64,000 nucleotides of DNA from Symsagittifera roscoffensis (GCF_963678635.1 NC_087071.1:8727842-8791841), one strand, 5' to 3'; positions 32,601 through 40,801 are shown, counted from the stretch's first letter. The notes: generated from the letters alone by a model not told the origin. Translations and numbers: made by a program.

Positions 32601-35297
32601 ATAGATTTGTCCAATTAGGTCTTCGTCGCATGTTATCATCGTTTTGGTATAGATGTTAATTCCATCTATATTTAGCATGACCTCGTGTGGACCATAAGCT
32701 TCAGTGTACCTATTATCAACTCGTACCGACTTGCTGCCCCCTCTCGTGAGTAGTGCCCTGAGCGCTCTAGAAGTCGTTTGTGGACTTATTCCACTCAAGT
32801 AGTCTGCATACACGTCAATGTGCATTATCGTCTGGTCGCTCGGCTCGCTCAAGTTTCTGGTTACCTCGTGGCCGCCCACTGTGATTATCGACATTATTCT
32901 TGCTCCGATTTTCGATATTCCAAAAGGTTTACCTGTCACCATTTTCACGGTGTTACAATTCCCAGTCTTCGTTGAGCCCGTTCTAGCCTCTGGTATTGAG
33001 TTCGATCCGGTTAATGCTTCGTTAAAATTTTGTCTTTCGATCTCCAACTTTAGTCGTTGTTCTATTTCTTTCGCTGCCAGATCTTGTTTCACTTTGGCAA
33101 TTGCTTCCGTCGCCGCTTTCTCATAATTTATCTCTAGAGAGCTTCCGGCTGCGGACTCTAACGCACCGCTAACATGTGTAACAGCTTTCACTGTCTTCGT
33201 CGGCAATTCGGTGTTTGGTGCCCCTGAGTTCCTAGATTCGAACTCGTTTTGCCTGTTCCGCTGATTCTGCACCGCCGCTAATGCCAACTTATGTTTGGGG
33301 TGATTCTGGTCCTTGACCGCTTCCCAGAACAAGGGACAATCCATTCTGAAGTGCCCCTCCTGGTTACAGAAGAAGCATCTGGCGCCTATCTTGATGATTA
33401 AGCCATTATAGTACTCGTGTTCCTCCATCTGACTCATATCCTCCTCATCCGGTGCATAACCTAGGCTCTTCATGCCTTGTTTGTACGTTGTGCAGTCAGC
33501 CACATGATGATCCGCTGACCCGCAGTTCGCGCATGATCTGCGCTTATCCATGTCATCTCTAGGTTTGTACCATGATGACCTCTGGGGTTGATTTCCCCCT
33601 TGCGTGTTCCTGTTTTCAGAATATGAGTACTTCTTAGGTTTCATCAGCATGTATTCTCTCGATTTCTGTCTCATCTCTTCTGGGGTGGGTGCGCTGTCCT
33701 TCGACAATGTGTAGTATGTTGCTAACATTGTCCTTAAGTCATCACTTTTTACCCCATCAATGAACTTCGAGGCAATGCTAAAGTTCCGTCTGTTTGTCGA
33801 CTCCTCTGGGTCACTCCTCCTTCTCAAGCTCTCGAGGTCATCTAGGAACCGATCTATTGACTCGTCATCCCTCTGCCTTCTCTTTTCAAATCGCATCATC
33901 GCTTGGTGACCCTTCATGCCTGACCCGAATCGATTCAGCAATATCTCGAAGATCTTGTCCGCGGTGTCGCGTTCTTCCTCCTTCTTTGCGACCACGCATT
34001 TTAATGCCGTTCCTTCCAAGTTGCTCAGTATGGCTGTACATGCTTGCCTTTCGTCACTCAAGTTATCTTGCTCTAGATGTAATCTCATCACTTCCACCCA
34101 AGTGTCAATGCATCCATCGGAGTCGTCTTTGAACTCTTTTGGCTTCTTGAATGTCTTTCTTGTTTTCCCCTCTCTCCTGTCGCTCGAGTCAGTGTTCCTC
34201 GTGGCGAAGGCCTCTAGAGTCCTGTTCATCATCTCCCAAGTGCTGGCCCATGTCATAGCATCCGGTCCTGTGTTGCTGTTAGCTGTTGCATCTCCCGGAC
34301 CAGTCGTTGTATTCGACATTCCATTCTTCATTATTGTTTTCGCAGCTGTTGGTTCTATGCTTATCGCATCCCTGGTTATGGGCAACGGTGTCGATTGCCG
34401 TTTGTTTCTTTGTGGTTCTACAAAGTCAACTCTGGTGCCTTGCGTACGATCCGCTGCCGGTCTTTCTTGTGGATTCGAACCTCTCAAGATTGCATCCAAC
34501 TTCGCCTGTATTGCACACGAACTCTCGGCCTGACTCCTGCTCATTGTGTCCATTCTCCTTTCCAGGCTCCCTAATTGGCTGTTAACATCATCATATCGGT
34601 TCTTCAACTGTTGCATGTCTGTTTTGATGTTCTTTTCTCTTTCTTCATTGGTGGCTTCTACCTTATCTGACATTTCCTTGAGTCTCTCCTCTGTTGCCTT
34701 AGCTAGGTTAAAATAACTGTCTAGATACTCGTGCTTGTTGTATCTTATCTCCTTTTTTATCACCTCTCTGTCTTCTTCACTGTTCTTAAGTCTTTTGTCG
34801 ATCTGATTTAATTTCGCCAACAAATCGCCCAGCTCAATGGTAGTCTCTTCATGGTCAGCCGTGGGTTTCTCTTCGGCCGTAGCCTCTGCCTTAGCTTGTT
34901 CCTCATTCTGGCCGTTTTCTGTCGCTTTCGTGCTCACTGTACCAAATGTTCGTGCTCTTTCTGCTTTTGGTTCTTCAGTCACGTTTTCTTTCGTTTTTAT
35001 TCCGAACATTATTCCCAATTTTTCCGTAAAAGATGTCCTCTTTACTTGAGAGTCTTCTTTCACCGTTTCTTCGGTGTTGCCTATTGCATCTTCCGCGTCA
35101 TCTATCGGTGAGAACTCTATGGGTTTCTGGTTCGGTTCCTCTGCATTGGGCATTGGAGTTGACTCTGTCGCCATCTTCCCTGTTTCATCCACACTTTGAT
35201 CGGGTGTCTCTAGATCAATCTCGATGGTGGGTTCTACTCTCTCCCCTTCCGTGCCCTCTTTCGCCCTGTTCTCCGCTGTACTCCTTGTGCTGACCAT
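26619..35297 (-). CDS. gag-pol: Gag-pol polyprotein of element B with C-terminal macro-like domain
   Basis: One frame of 2892 residues, about twice the usual Ty3/gypsy gag-pol. In order: coiled coil (about 155-260); capsid-like Gag region (385-550); two CCHC zinc knuckles (C589-C592-H597-C602 and C641-C644-H649-C654); retropepsin DTGA at 948-951 with ILGRDF at 1021; reverse transcriptase with Asp1368 and YVDD at 1433-1436; RNase H with Asp1583, Glu1628 and Asp1653; a charged linker (1700-2100); integrase zinc site H2123, H2128, C2158, C2161 and catalytic Asp2189, Asp2248, Glu2284; GPF module near 2425. A further roughly 450-residue tail ends in a domain (2744-2892) resembling TARG1/Poa1-type macro domains. 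All catalytic residues of protease, RT, RNase H and integrase are present and no frameshift is needed. The start lies 5 nt after a strong ACTTTTCAG acceptor. The gene lies upstream of ORF2 in the same orientation. Confidence 0.97.
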   Translation of the reverse strand: MVSTRSTAENRAKEGTEGERVEPTIEIDLETPDQSVDETGKMATESTPMPNAEEPNQKPIEFSPIDDAEDAIGNTEETVKEDSQVKRTSFTEKLGIMFGIKTKENVTEEPKAERARTFGTVSTKATENGQNEEQAKAEATAEEKPTADHEETTIELGDLLAKLNQIDKRLKNSEEDREVIKKEIRYNKHEYLDSYFNLAKATEERLKEMSDKVEATNEEREKNIKTDMQQLKNRYDDVNSQLGSLERRMDTMSRSQAESSCAIQAKLDAILRGSNPQERPAADRTQGTRVDFVEPQRNKRQSTPLPITRDAISIEPTAAKTIMKNGMSNTTTGPGDATANSNTGPDAMTWASTWEMMNRTLEAFATRNTDSSDRREGKTRKTFKKPKEFKDDSDGCIDTWVEVMRLHLEQDNLSDERQACTAILSNLEGTALKCVVAKKEEERDTADKIFEILLNRFGSGMKGHQAMMRFEKRRQRDDESIDRFLDDLESLRRRSDPEESTNRRNFSIASKFIDGVKSDDLRTMLATYYTLSKDSAPTPEEMRQKSREYMLMKPKKYSYSENRNTQGGNQPQRSSWYKPRDDMDKRRSCANCGSADHHVADCTTYKQGMKSLGYAPDEEDMSQMEEHEYYNGLIIKIGARCFFCNQEGHFRMDCPLFWEAVKDQNHPKHKLALAAVQNQRNRQNEFESRNSGAPNTELPTKTVKAVTHVSGALESAAGSSLEINYEKAATEAIAKVKQDLAAKEIEQRLKLEIERQNFNEALTGSNSIPEARTGSTKTGNCNTVKMVTGKPFGISKIGARIMSIITVGGHEVTRNLSEPSDQTIMHIDVYADYLSGISPQTTSRALRALLTRGGSKSVRVDNRYTEAYGPHEVMLNIDGINIYTKTMITCDEDLIGQIYVGKEELKVRSIGHCAMLEEDAMHIGTEADVTGHVLDINGKKTQLRGLLDTGAVLSVIPIKTWEKMGFDKDDLIDSRIRLSAANKGALRVLGRTPIIALNLGERNLWMSLIVVENLDESDQFILGRDFIRNFDVTIDLNNAMFRIRNPDRRYAIKPVNLIMANENKAPVFLSRRVRLKANKAVIVLRMKNYNELSDNKQVCIVPNPNSQSAAVLGRSFSITKSGLCVSVLLNTLDIPITIQRGRKLGYALPVKTRYETIENSKQNKVVDCPNHRDKICILRRLQKIKDSSGLIKSLKSETDDGLSSCSNFPERPTLDEMQTDKPVLPEIEHLRGKLKDEQLEAIKDVLERNEEVFSRHKADIGCCNFVEHEIELEENAVPHREGARRMTPHKSDACRKEIETLLEYDMIEPSKSPWACGVVMAKNKGDQLRFCCDFRYLNSVTVKDAYPIPRIDESLSKLGDAKFFTTLDLGSAFWQVPLRKQDRDKTGFACELGLFQWKRMPFGLCNATATFQRLMAHALIGVTKKYGNLVMCYVDDVVIATPTLEDHIERLDEVFACMKRSGLKCKPSKCEILKDSIKYLGRMVDKHGIRPDPDAVEAVLTWKSPKTEHQLMSFLGFANYYREFIKGYADKVYPMQQLMRHKGKKFTWNNAAEESFQRIKKELCEAPVLGMPTEKGMYVLDTDASVVAISGILHQEQEWNGKTVLRPIAYGSKVLSDTEMKYGAPKAEMFAVVTFVEKYRAYLGSEPFKLRVDNRALSWLKTYSMDQSYIGRWIVRLDGYNMIIEHRTRDKHQNADSLSKKTEFYERQEQREADRPEIKDGFSFMDKETYDSLPLTRWLDKSGKPIEDHPELPKEPLEKTILKKSRGIPIGIMLKSKIVRETLKAKGYDLTQVEEGTVRIDEDLMRLLEKLSDDKPVIQGKSQEAPELTILRREETVNNTDVSKGSITDSKEVVRSLVEKIPEKILEQTKVRDKKVTFREEVEHLGLDQESGEWSRFMEEDETGEGKLSGEREEWDEDSDESSEDQDSLCMILAEEKIRQHDRELQTDPSSGTYNLEIQEVRGGEELEKIAVSRKPLRELSCNSNVRTNLVPEDDMKIVKRMICVKLSDDIHNPGEMNGQIMALKEHVKARYRLSDLIRAQKNDKMTSNLSKWIHSGVKEKGELEEDSYKILSQFYKEKRDLLYHTAEGVVACKRRDEEKIIHKHNLIILPQLYQTEVLFRSHDQMGHQGIDKVQQRILHRFDWPGMRKACERWVNACLACLQVKDPRMMKFPLKSVESSEFNEVVQIDHQKICMTESGYNQILVIIDHFTKLAEAVPCQTASAEETCDHLITHWISRYGCPMTFQSDNGKAFVGDLTKELMKRSHIAQAHSTTYHPQTNGLVERQNRTLVNMLRVYCSRYLTDWDKYLPQVVGAYNSTQHSTTGISPFMMLTGRERAMPLTFFYPEYEGKKTSPQAYVKEAIKRQQELNELCRRNTAQAQMRQRKKYDEKILRAKPYEVGQYVWVFQNVIPPKGTKKILKKWRGPFMITEVHQQGRFYRLSTGRAAHYENLKPHVPSPEDWCLPKDMEGLEYLVVEPACEVNEKGTREKNDGNENLSMDDNEKIEVESDAGSFVEEDWNDPEQNEVPKWMEPDRPTPPETRTGNRKRTGMRYNRYGDDFLIDKILPDKLGDELLGVGQLEAGEEWQVIDDGGHYPQDDYSTPELETDLEQSEIERRENTNLRILEWMRDVKDESHEGQSIQQVDVSAAKYMKTAEPLFGWTATDRPLDIPKDNSDPTTSTGTSINIFVRGVGVGLTHTENLMIKKLKEVRETSGLELEEEEPEPTIGRNFKTKFEIPNEYSENIMITDSDFILSNRTSAICITADMSFKSRLEADFKREYQNVEFLFRQRPGLGGMAALPPSVAQVPGKYLCFLVTRVNDRNTIDPEHVILALTRLRDFMIERGIVEVSMPVYDPNRGKLSSRELYAILHVVFAETEIMVHLHKKYYLSIA
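26622..27068 (-). other. Macro-like (ADP-ribose-binding) domain at the end of gag-pol, element B
   Basis: Residues 2744-2892 follow the macro-domain order seen in TARG1/OARD1: a first strand ending in an acidic turn (TDSDFI), a second strand with a polar loop (AICITADMSF), a helix rich in Phe/Lys/Glu, a GG-MAAL turn, a strand reading KYLCFLVTR, a helix, a strand VEVSMPV, a loop NRGKLSSREL and a last helix and strand (HVVFAE...IMVHL). The loop that carries the catalytic Asp in TARG1 lacks an obvious Asp, so binding without hydrolysis is possible. The assignment is from recognised pattern only. Confidence 0.55.
27206..27261 (-). promoter_or_regulatory. Conserved double hairpin with internal polypurine copy in pol, element B
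   Basis: On the sense strand ATCGAC-GGGGAC-GTCGAT (27261-27244) is a perfect 6-bp hairpin. It is followed by TTTTTGTCCGGGGAGTGGGG and then GGGTA-GGACT-TACCC (27220-27206), a perfect 5-bp hairpin. The middle contains the polypurine-tract core. Element C has the same sequence at 57009-57064 with three differences in about 60 nt. It encodes the peptide IFVRGVGVGLTHTEN. Confidence 0.65.
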
Positions 35298-35302
35298 GTT
35301 AA

Positions 35303-35311
35303 CTGAAAAGT
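35303..35311 (-). promoter_or_regulatory. Splice (possibly trans-splice) acceptor before gag-pol, element B
   Basis: The sense strand reads AACTTTTCAG with the AG at 35304-35303, five bases before the gag ATG. This fits the nematode TTTTCAG consensus, and its position next to a start codon is typical of spliced-leader sites. A cis-spliced leader intron is equally possible. Confidence 0.5.
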
Positions 35312-35675
35312 TCTTCTTTGTTATCTTTTGGCCCGTTGATGTCGTTCCGCGCAGCGATGAATTATATTTCGTGTTTGATCCACTTGACCTTTTTTAGAGC
35401 ACCGGTACCCTACTCCGCCTCATTATTTCTATTTACAACTGCTTTTATTCACAATTTTATTATATACACGATTCTATCCTAATAGTAAGTAGTAAAAAAT
35501 TTAATAAAAAAAATTTTTTTGTGGTAACAAATTCTGTACAACGTGTTAAAAACCTTGTTCTCTTTCTAAAACCTTTGAAAAATTTCCCTTAATGTGGTCT
35601 CAACCGTACCTAATTTGATTTGTCTTATTCTGTCTTAAGACACACTTGTTGTAATTTTACTTCAATTTTTATACC

Positions 35676-36555
35676 GTCCCAAGACTGTTCGTTACTATCA
35701 CAGTACTCTCCGCTAGTGTCCTAAGACCCTTGTACCAAGGCTACTGTCCCAAGGGTAGTGTCCCAAGACCAGTGTCCCAAGGCTAGTGTCCCAAGACCAC
35801 TGTCCCAAGACTAGTGTCCCAAGGCTAGTGTCCCAAGACTACTGTCCCAAGACTACTGTCCCAAGACCAGTGTCCCAAGACTAGTGTCCCAAGACTACTG
35901 TCCCAAGACCAGTGTCCCAAGACCAGTGTCCCAAGGCTAGTGTCCCAAGACTACTGTCCCAAGACCAGTGTCCCAAGACTAGTGTCCCAAGGGTAGTGTC
36001 CCAAGACTACTTTCCCAAGACCAGTGTCCCAAGACTATTGTCCCAAGGTTAGTGTCCCAAGACTACCGTCCCAAGACCAGTGTCCCAAGACTAGTGTCCC
36101 AAGACCCCTGTCCCAAGACCACTGTCCCAAGACCCTGTCCCAAGACCCCTGTCCCAAGACCACTGTCCCAAGACCCTGTCCCAAGACCACTGTCCCAAGA
36201 CCACTGTCCCAAGACCCTGTCCCAAGACCCTGTCCCAAGACCACTGTCCCAAGACCCTATCCCAAGACCACTGTCCCAAGACCCTGTCCCAAGACCACTG
36301 TCCCAAGACCTTGTCCCAAGACCACTGTCCCAAGACCCTGTCCCAAGACCACTGTCCCAAGACCCTGTCCCAAGACCACTGTCCCAAGACCCTGTCCCAA
36401 GACCACTGTCCCAAGACCCTGTCCACTGTCCTCGAGACTTCTTCAAACTGTCCACTGTCCACTGTCCTCGAGACTTCTTCAGTACCGCACTGTCCCAAGA
36501 CTGTCCCCAGACTGCTCTGTCCCCAGACTTCTCCGGTACTGTCCCAAGACTCGTC
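35676..36555. repeat. Minisatellite in the leader of element B
   Basis: Tandem copies of a 14-bp unit of the form TAGTGTCCCAAGAC run to about 36100. They then pass into a 27-bp higher-order unit made of a 14-mer and a 13-mer (CCACTGTCCCAAGA plus CCCTGTCCCAAGA) up to about 36428. A degenerate tail with TCCTCGAGACTTCTTC follows. The 27-bp period is a multiple of three, which explains why both strands stay open. Confidence 0.93.
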
Positions 36556-37372
36556 ACGGAGTGTCTTCCTCGTTGTGGGGTCTTCTTGAATCACCGTACC
36601 TTGTACCACCACTCAAGCTCCAGTAAAATTTTCCCAAAAACCCTCTCTTAAAAGCCAAATGCTGACCCCCCTCTTCTTTTTGGTTGTTTCTATTTCAATG
36701 TAGGTGCGCAGGTATCTTGTGATCACCTGTTCGTATAAGACCAAACACAAATCCTCACCAAAATGCAACAAAAATCTAAGTAAGAAAAATGTTAAAAACA
36801 GAAAAATGAGCCCACCTGAAATTCAAAGGTGACCAATGTCTACCTTTCGTCAAAAAAAAATGTCTGGTACCTAATTGCCACGCGTTTTCCTCCCCCCACT
36901 AGTGATCTTATGGGGTATCACAAAAGCTGTTTATCTCCGGTCCCCCCTACCAACCCAACCAGCGTACCAGTCTTAACTCGAGTTAAATTTTGGATATCCA
37001 CCTCTTATTACCAACGCGTGTTGTGGCTACTGTAACTAAATCAACGATGTCGATTAATTAGTTACTCTAGTTTCCCCCTTTTTACAATTTGCAACCGCTC
37101 ACCTCTAACCTGACCAGCCCCCCTTCTAACCTCCCCCCTTGTCTAGCCCCCCTTCTTAAGCCTAAAAAATACCTTAAGCGCCGGGTGCTAAACCTCTCAA
37201 GAGAAAACCGTAGACCTGTTTCCAGGCCTGCTCAAGTAAAAACGTTCCTCAAAACTGGGGGGTTCGCTTATCCAATTTTACACCTATCTCCTATAATGTA
37301 ATGTGGATTCTAACGATACCCGTTCTGCCCAACTTGAGAACTCGAGAACTGTCAAGTCCTTCTTGGCTGCTC

Positions 37373-37580
37373 TCCCACTCGACTGATCACCTGTTCCAGT
37401 TCAGTCTCCTATTGGTTCAGCTCAAGTGTTCCTGGACCAGTTTCCCACTCGGCCGGTCACCTCTTCCAGTCGAGTCTCCTATTGGTTCAGCTCAGATTCT
37501 CCTGAACAACCTTCCCACTCGGCTGGTCACCTCTTCCAGTCAAGTCTCCTTGTTGTCCAGCTAAGTTCCAAGCTATCTGA
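37373..37580. repeat. 70-bp tandem repeat, three copies
   Basis: TCCCACTCG recurs at 37373, 37443 and 37513, each followed by a GATCACCTGTTCCAG or GGTCACCTCTTCCAG type segment and TCTCCTATTGG or a variant. It lies in the B leader; no function is evident. Confidence 0.85.
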
Positions 37581-38034
37581 AAACCCTTGACAACGCCCCA
37601 CACTCGGGCACTATATTAAGGTTACTGGGTTAAATTGCTAGGTTGATCGAAACGATCGAACTTGTAAAACAGTATGGGTATAATATTTAATTAATATAAA
37701 GGTTTGATCCAACTGATCTGGTGTCAAAGTCACTGTCTTTTTTCGTTTTATGGTTTTTGTTCCTTTTTCTATTCTTTTTTTTTTGGTTTTTTTTTGTTTT
37801 GCTTTTTGTCTTTTTGCTCGTGTTTTTGTCCCCCTAGTTGCCCCCCTTTACTCGGTTAGCTAAGCCTCGTTCGGAGAGCGTACCAGGAAATTTTCTCGAG
37901 TTTTCTTAAAAAGCTATCACGGTACAACCGGAAGGTTTGCACGTTCCTGTCGAACCGTACCGCCGGTACTCTAGAATGGGCATTCAGCCCGAAGCTGTCT
38001 CAAGTGGGTTTGACTCCGTAGTCTTGATGTCGTA

Positions 38035-38051
38035 AACACCCAGGAGCGCCA
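38035..38051 (-). promoter_or_regulatory. tRNA primer-binding site of element B
   Basis: TGGCGCTCCTGGGTGTT on the sense strand, 11 nt after the 5' LTR. It is identical to the A and C sites although the LTRs have diverged. Confidence 0.78.
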
Positions 38052-38062
38052 TAAAAACACTA

Positions 38063-38948
38063 TGTAACATTCGTCTACTACAGTCACACATGAGGCTTAA
38101 GAAAAATAGGCCCTATAACTATTGGCTCAGGAGTCAGGGACACTATCTCTTGTGTTTTTCCGCCTCAAATCAGTCGGAGCGAATTCGGTTCGCTTGTGAC
38201 ACGAGACTACGACCCGTTACAGCTTAAAGGCTACTACTAAAATACCCCCCCACTCTAGAATTAGAAACGTCCCCATACTTAGGTCTCTAGATACCCAAAA
38301 TACATGAACGCCGTTAAAAACCGGGTCGGAACAATCCGTTAAGTTACTTTTTTATTGGACAGTGGAACTTTGATCCATTTCAGATGGATCAACCTAAAAC
38401 TCGCCTTACCTCAACATAACAATCATAAAACACACTCTAGAAATTTAAATTAAGGACTCACATGTTGACGCGCTCAAGCACAGGAAGTAATTAAATGGGT
38501 GAGCAACTCTAGAATTGACTAAGATAACTAGATAAGTTCAATGTTTATCAGTTTGAATGGCAAAGGTAAGTTTGAACTCTAGAATGAAGTTTTATGTGGA
38601 CCATTGGGACACTCAAGCTGTCCACCTTTCCGTCGAAGGTTCACTCTGGTCCAGTTCAAATAATTGTTCTCTCGGGAATACTCTGTCTTCTATTTCAGAT
38701 AGGACAGCTCTACTCTTGTTCACTATGATGGAAATTGCGAATAGCAATTTCCCACTCGTTTTTTATCTGACAACTTTCCCGCAATTGTTCTGAATTTGTT
38801 CTGATTTCTTTTTCTGATTTTCAGTTATCGCGAGAAAATCGTGCATGACATGTTCCATTCGAAATTTTGAAAAATTAAATTTCACTCCAAAATCAAGTGT
38901 TTTTTGCTCCTCTCAAGGTCAAACTTCCAAATATGACCGACTGGCACA
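38063..38948 (-). repeat. 5' LTR of element B
   Basis: 886 bp, partner of 15901-16786. The outer flank begins AGTATCACC, restarting the interrupted LTR remnant. Confidence 0.95.
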
Positions 38949-39062
38949 AGTATCACCAGACCACGAGGTCACTCCTAAAAACAGGGCTACTACTTATTGA
39001 ATTATTATTGTTTTTGTTCAGTAGATAAAAATCATCATCTCCATCGAAGATGGATCAACCCT
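38949..39062 (+). repeat. Truncated A-type LTR remnant, right part after element B
   Basis: Continues the fragment of 15666-15900 and matches 40613-40726 apart from a few bases near 38998. The first three bases repeat the AGT before element B. Confidence 0.88.
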
Positions 39063-39137
39063 TGTGACATTCGACCAGAATGTGAAAAATGCAATCTCTG
39101 CAGAATTCGAAATTTTAGCAGCGAGCCTTCCGGATTG
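39063..39137 (-). repeat. Inverted end of an A-type LTR
   Basis: It begins TGTGACATTCG on the plus strand, i.e. the terminus of an A-type LTR in reverse orientation relative to the preceding fragment. About 75 bp long, it abuts the host exon about 10 nt beyond its donor site. It is repeated at 40727-40801. Confidence 0.85.
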
Positions 39138-39146
39138 CTGGTTTAC

Positions 39147-39502
39147 TTGGAGTTTCAGCCAGAGACGGCGTTGACACCGGACCTGAATTCTTATACTTTT
39201 CGCCACTTCCTGTCAAAATTTCGTCTACTTCTGAAGCTTTGACGAGAGTTATATTCAATGCTCCCCCTGATCCTATTAAGCCAGCTTCGGCTAGAATTTT
39301 GCGCTCATTAGAGGTAACCATACGTCGCCATATTCCAGGATATTTGCGGTATAACGCTCCTCGGAATAAGCGAAGATACTGTCCAACATCAGATCCGATC
39401 ATGTAAGTTTCGCCTATTTCATTGTCTAATTGAAAGCGAGCCGGTTCTTTTCCGTACGTTGGAACAGACGGTGCAACAGCTATTTCGTCTTCCATTTGTC
39501 TT
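39147..39502 (-). CDS. snfc-5: Host exon: N-terminus of SNF5/SMARCB1 chromatin-remodelling subunit
   Basis: The minus-strand frame from ATG 39495 encodes a segment recognisable as the N-terminal winged-helix region of SNF5/SMARCB1/INI1, a core subunit of SWI/SNF nucleosome remodellers. Characteristic motifs are RFQLD, YMIGSDVGQYLRLFRG, KYPGIWRR and a KASEVDEIL motif followed by EKYK. The exon is bounded upstream by GATTTCAG (AG at 39504-39503), seven bases before the ATG, which suits a trans-spliced first coding exon in a nematode. Downstream CCAA|GTAAAC at 39147/39146 is a fair donor, phase 1. The rest of the gene is not in the expected place: LTR debris and the 23-kb element B follow about 10 nt past the donor, so the remaining exons would have to lie beyond position 1 or elsewhere. 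The 5'-complete copy is this one; a truncated duplicate lies at 40802-41056. Whether it is still expressed is unknown. Confidence 0.85.
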
Positions 39503-39994
39503 CTGAAATCAAATTTAGATGAACATTTCAGGGGGCTAAATAGATAAGCAGAATAGCCGCAGGGGTTGGTAAAAGTCAATTGGTAGACAAAAAGTCAATT
39601 ACTTGAAAAGATTGTCAATTAATTGAATTGTTTGCTCAAGCTTTGTCAATTATCAATTTTTTTATTTTTTTTTCTAAAGGTAATCAGAAGGTCAAAAGTA
39701 TCATAGTAACCGAGGTTACAGTCATGAGTCCCTTCATCATGTATTCCAGTCAAAATCCTTGGAATTTTCTAGATATGGAAGTGATAATGATAAAAGAAGA
39801 TGACAAGTGTTTAAGTCCTTTTCAATTAAAATCGATACGGGTTACGTTTCTTCAATAAGAACACGCAACTCGACACGAGATAATATAATATACAAGTGTT
39901 ACAAGTAAAAAATTTCGTCGAAAGTTATTTTGTCATTTATTGTTCCGAGTACGCAAGCGGCCTTCGCAATCTGTATTGCCAGGGAGATTCTCTG
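39503..39994. other. Host sequence upstream of the SNF5 exon
   Basis: About 490 bp of AT-rich single-copy sequence. On the plus strand GTCAATT recurs four times between 39586 and 39652. No gene, tRNA or known element is visible. It may hold the promoter or outron of the SNF5 gene. Confidence 0.5.
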
Positions 39995-40380
39995 TGTAAC
40001 ATTCGCCCGGAAGATACATATCGACGGAAAATAAAACTAAGTCCTAAGACGACTGGCCAACGTCTAAACAGAGCTTTACATGCTTTTCACCGTCTCTACC
40101 AAGCCAGAACTTTCGTTGGTCTTTCTAACATCGGATCGACAAAAACGTTACGCCTTTCAGCTTCGGTCAAACACTCAAATTAACTAGATTACATCAAAAA
40201 TAGTGAGCTCATGATTGGGTATCAGTATCCCCAGACCACGAGGTCACTCCTAAAATCAGGACTACCACTACTTTGAATTATTGAATTATTATTGTTTTTG
40301 TTAGTAGATAAAAATCATAATCTCCATCGAAGATGGATCAACCCTTTCCCCCAACTCCTAGCTTCTCATCTTAGCAAAAT
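39995..40380 (+). repeat. Truncated A-type LTR fragment 1
   Basis: Begins TGTAACATTCGCCCGG and follows the A LTR for about 386 bp before breaking at CTTAGCAAAAT. Element A sits inside the other copy of this fragment. Confidence 0.88.
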
Positions 40381-40726
40381 TGTAACATTCGCCCGGAAGA
40401 TACATATCGACGGAAAATAAAACTAAGTCCTAAGACGACTGGCTAACGCCTAAACAGAGCTTTATATGCTTTTCACCGTCTCTACCAAGCCAGTACTTTC
40501 GGTGGTCTTTTCTAACATCGGGTCGACAAAAACGTTACTGCTTTCGGCTTCGGTCAAAACACTCAATTTAACTTAATTACATGCAGGAATAGTGAGCTCA
40601 TGGCTGGGTCTCAGTATCACCAGACCACGAGGTCACTCCTAAAAACAGGGCTACTACTTATTATATTACTATTGTTTTTGTTCAGTAGATAAAAATCATC
40701 ATCTCCATCGAAGATGGATCAACCCT
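40381..40726 (+). repeat. Truncated A-type LTR fragment 2
   Basis: Second start of the same LTR directly after fragment 1, ending at GGATCAACCCT. It shows the uninterrupted target of element B at 40608-40620. Confidence 0.88.
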
Positions 40727-40801
40727 TGTGACATTCGACCAGAATGTGAAAAATGCAATCTCTGCAGAATTCGAAATTTTAGCAGCGAGCCTTCCGGATT
40801 G
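40727..40801 (-). repeat. Inverted LTR end, second copy
   Basis: Same as 39063-39137: the reversed terminus of an A-type LTR joining fragment 2 to SNF5 exon sequence. Confidence 0.85.

Larger units (their letters stand above)
35298..38062 (-). other. 5' leader of element B, non-coding
   Basis: 2.77 kb from the primer-binding site to the gag start. It holds a minisatellite (35676-36555), a 70-bp triplicate (37373-37575), T-rich tracts near 37730-37820 and a region beside the primer-binding site (37880-38030) that partly resembles the A/C leader (AAGCTATCACGG...CCGGAAGG). ORFs on both strands of the minisatellite are products of its periodicity. I see no gene. Confidence 0.8.
15901..38948 (-). 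mobile_element. Element B: complete 23-kb Ty3/gypsy-type retrotransposon
   Basis: The element runs from LTR to LTR over 23,048 bp on the minus strand: 5' LTR (38948-38063), primer-binding site, 2.77-kb leader with a minisatellite, gag-pol of 2892 codons, a 522-nt gap, ORF2 of 2959 codons, a 3' untranslated stretch, polypurine tract and 3' LTR (16786-15901). Both frames are open and the two LTRs differ at about two of 886 positions, so the insertion is recent and the copy could be active. The flanks AGT...AGT are a 3-nt duplication of a site visible uninterrupted at 40613-40615. Typical Ty3/gypsy elements are 5-10 kb, so this one is exceptionally large. Confidence 0.95.

Noticed and set aside
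36024-36651. Several 160-200 residue ORFs on both strands with repeated SQDxCPKT or SWDSGLGT peptides
   Set aside because: They fall in the minisatellite, whose 27-bp period keeps all frames open. The same DNA is open on both strands, which is expected of the repeat and not of a gene.
39896-40183. A 95-residue plus-strand ORF
   Set aside because: It spans the border between host sequence and an LTR fragment, so it is a chance fusion.
39995-40801. Possible DNA transposon with terminal inverted repeats TGTRACATTCG
   Set aside because: The ends are those of the A-family LTR and the interior matches the LTR. Truncation and inversion of LTRs explain the arrangement without a separate transposon.
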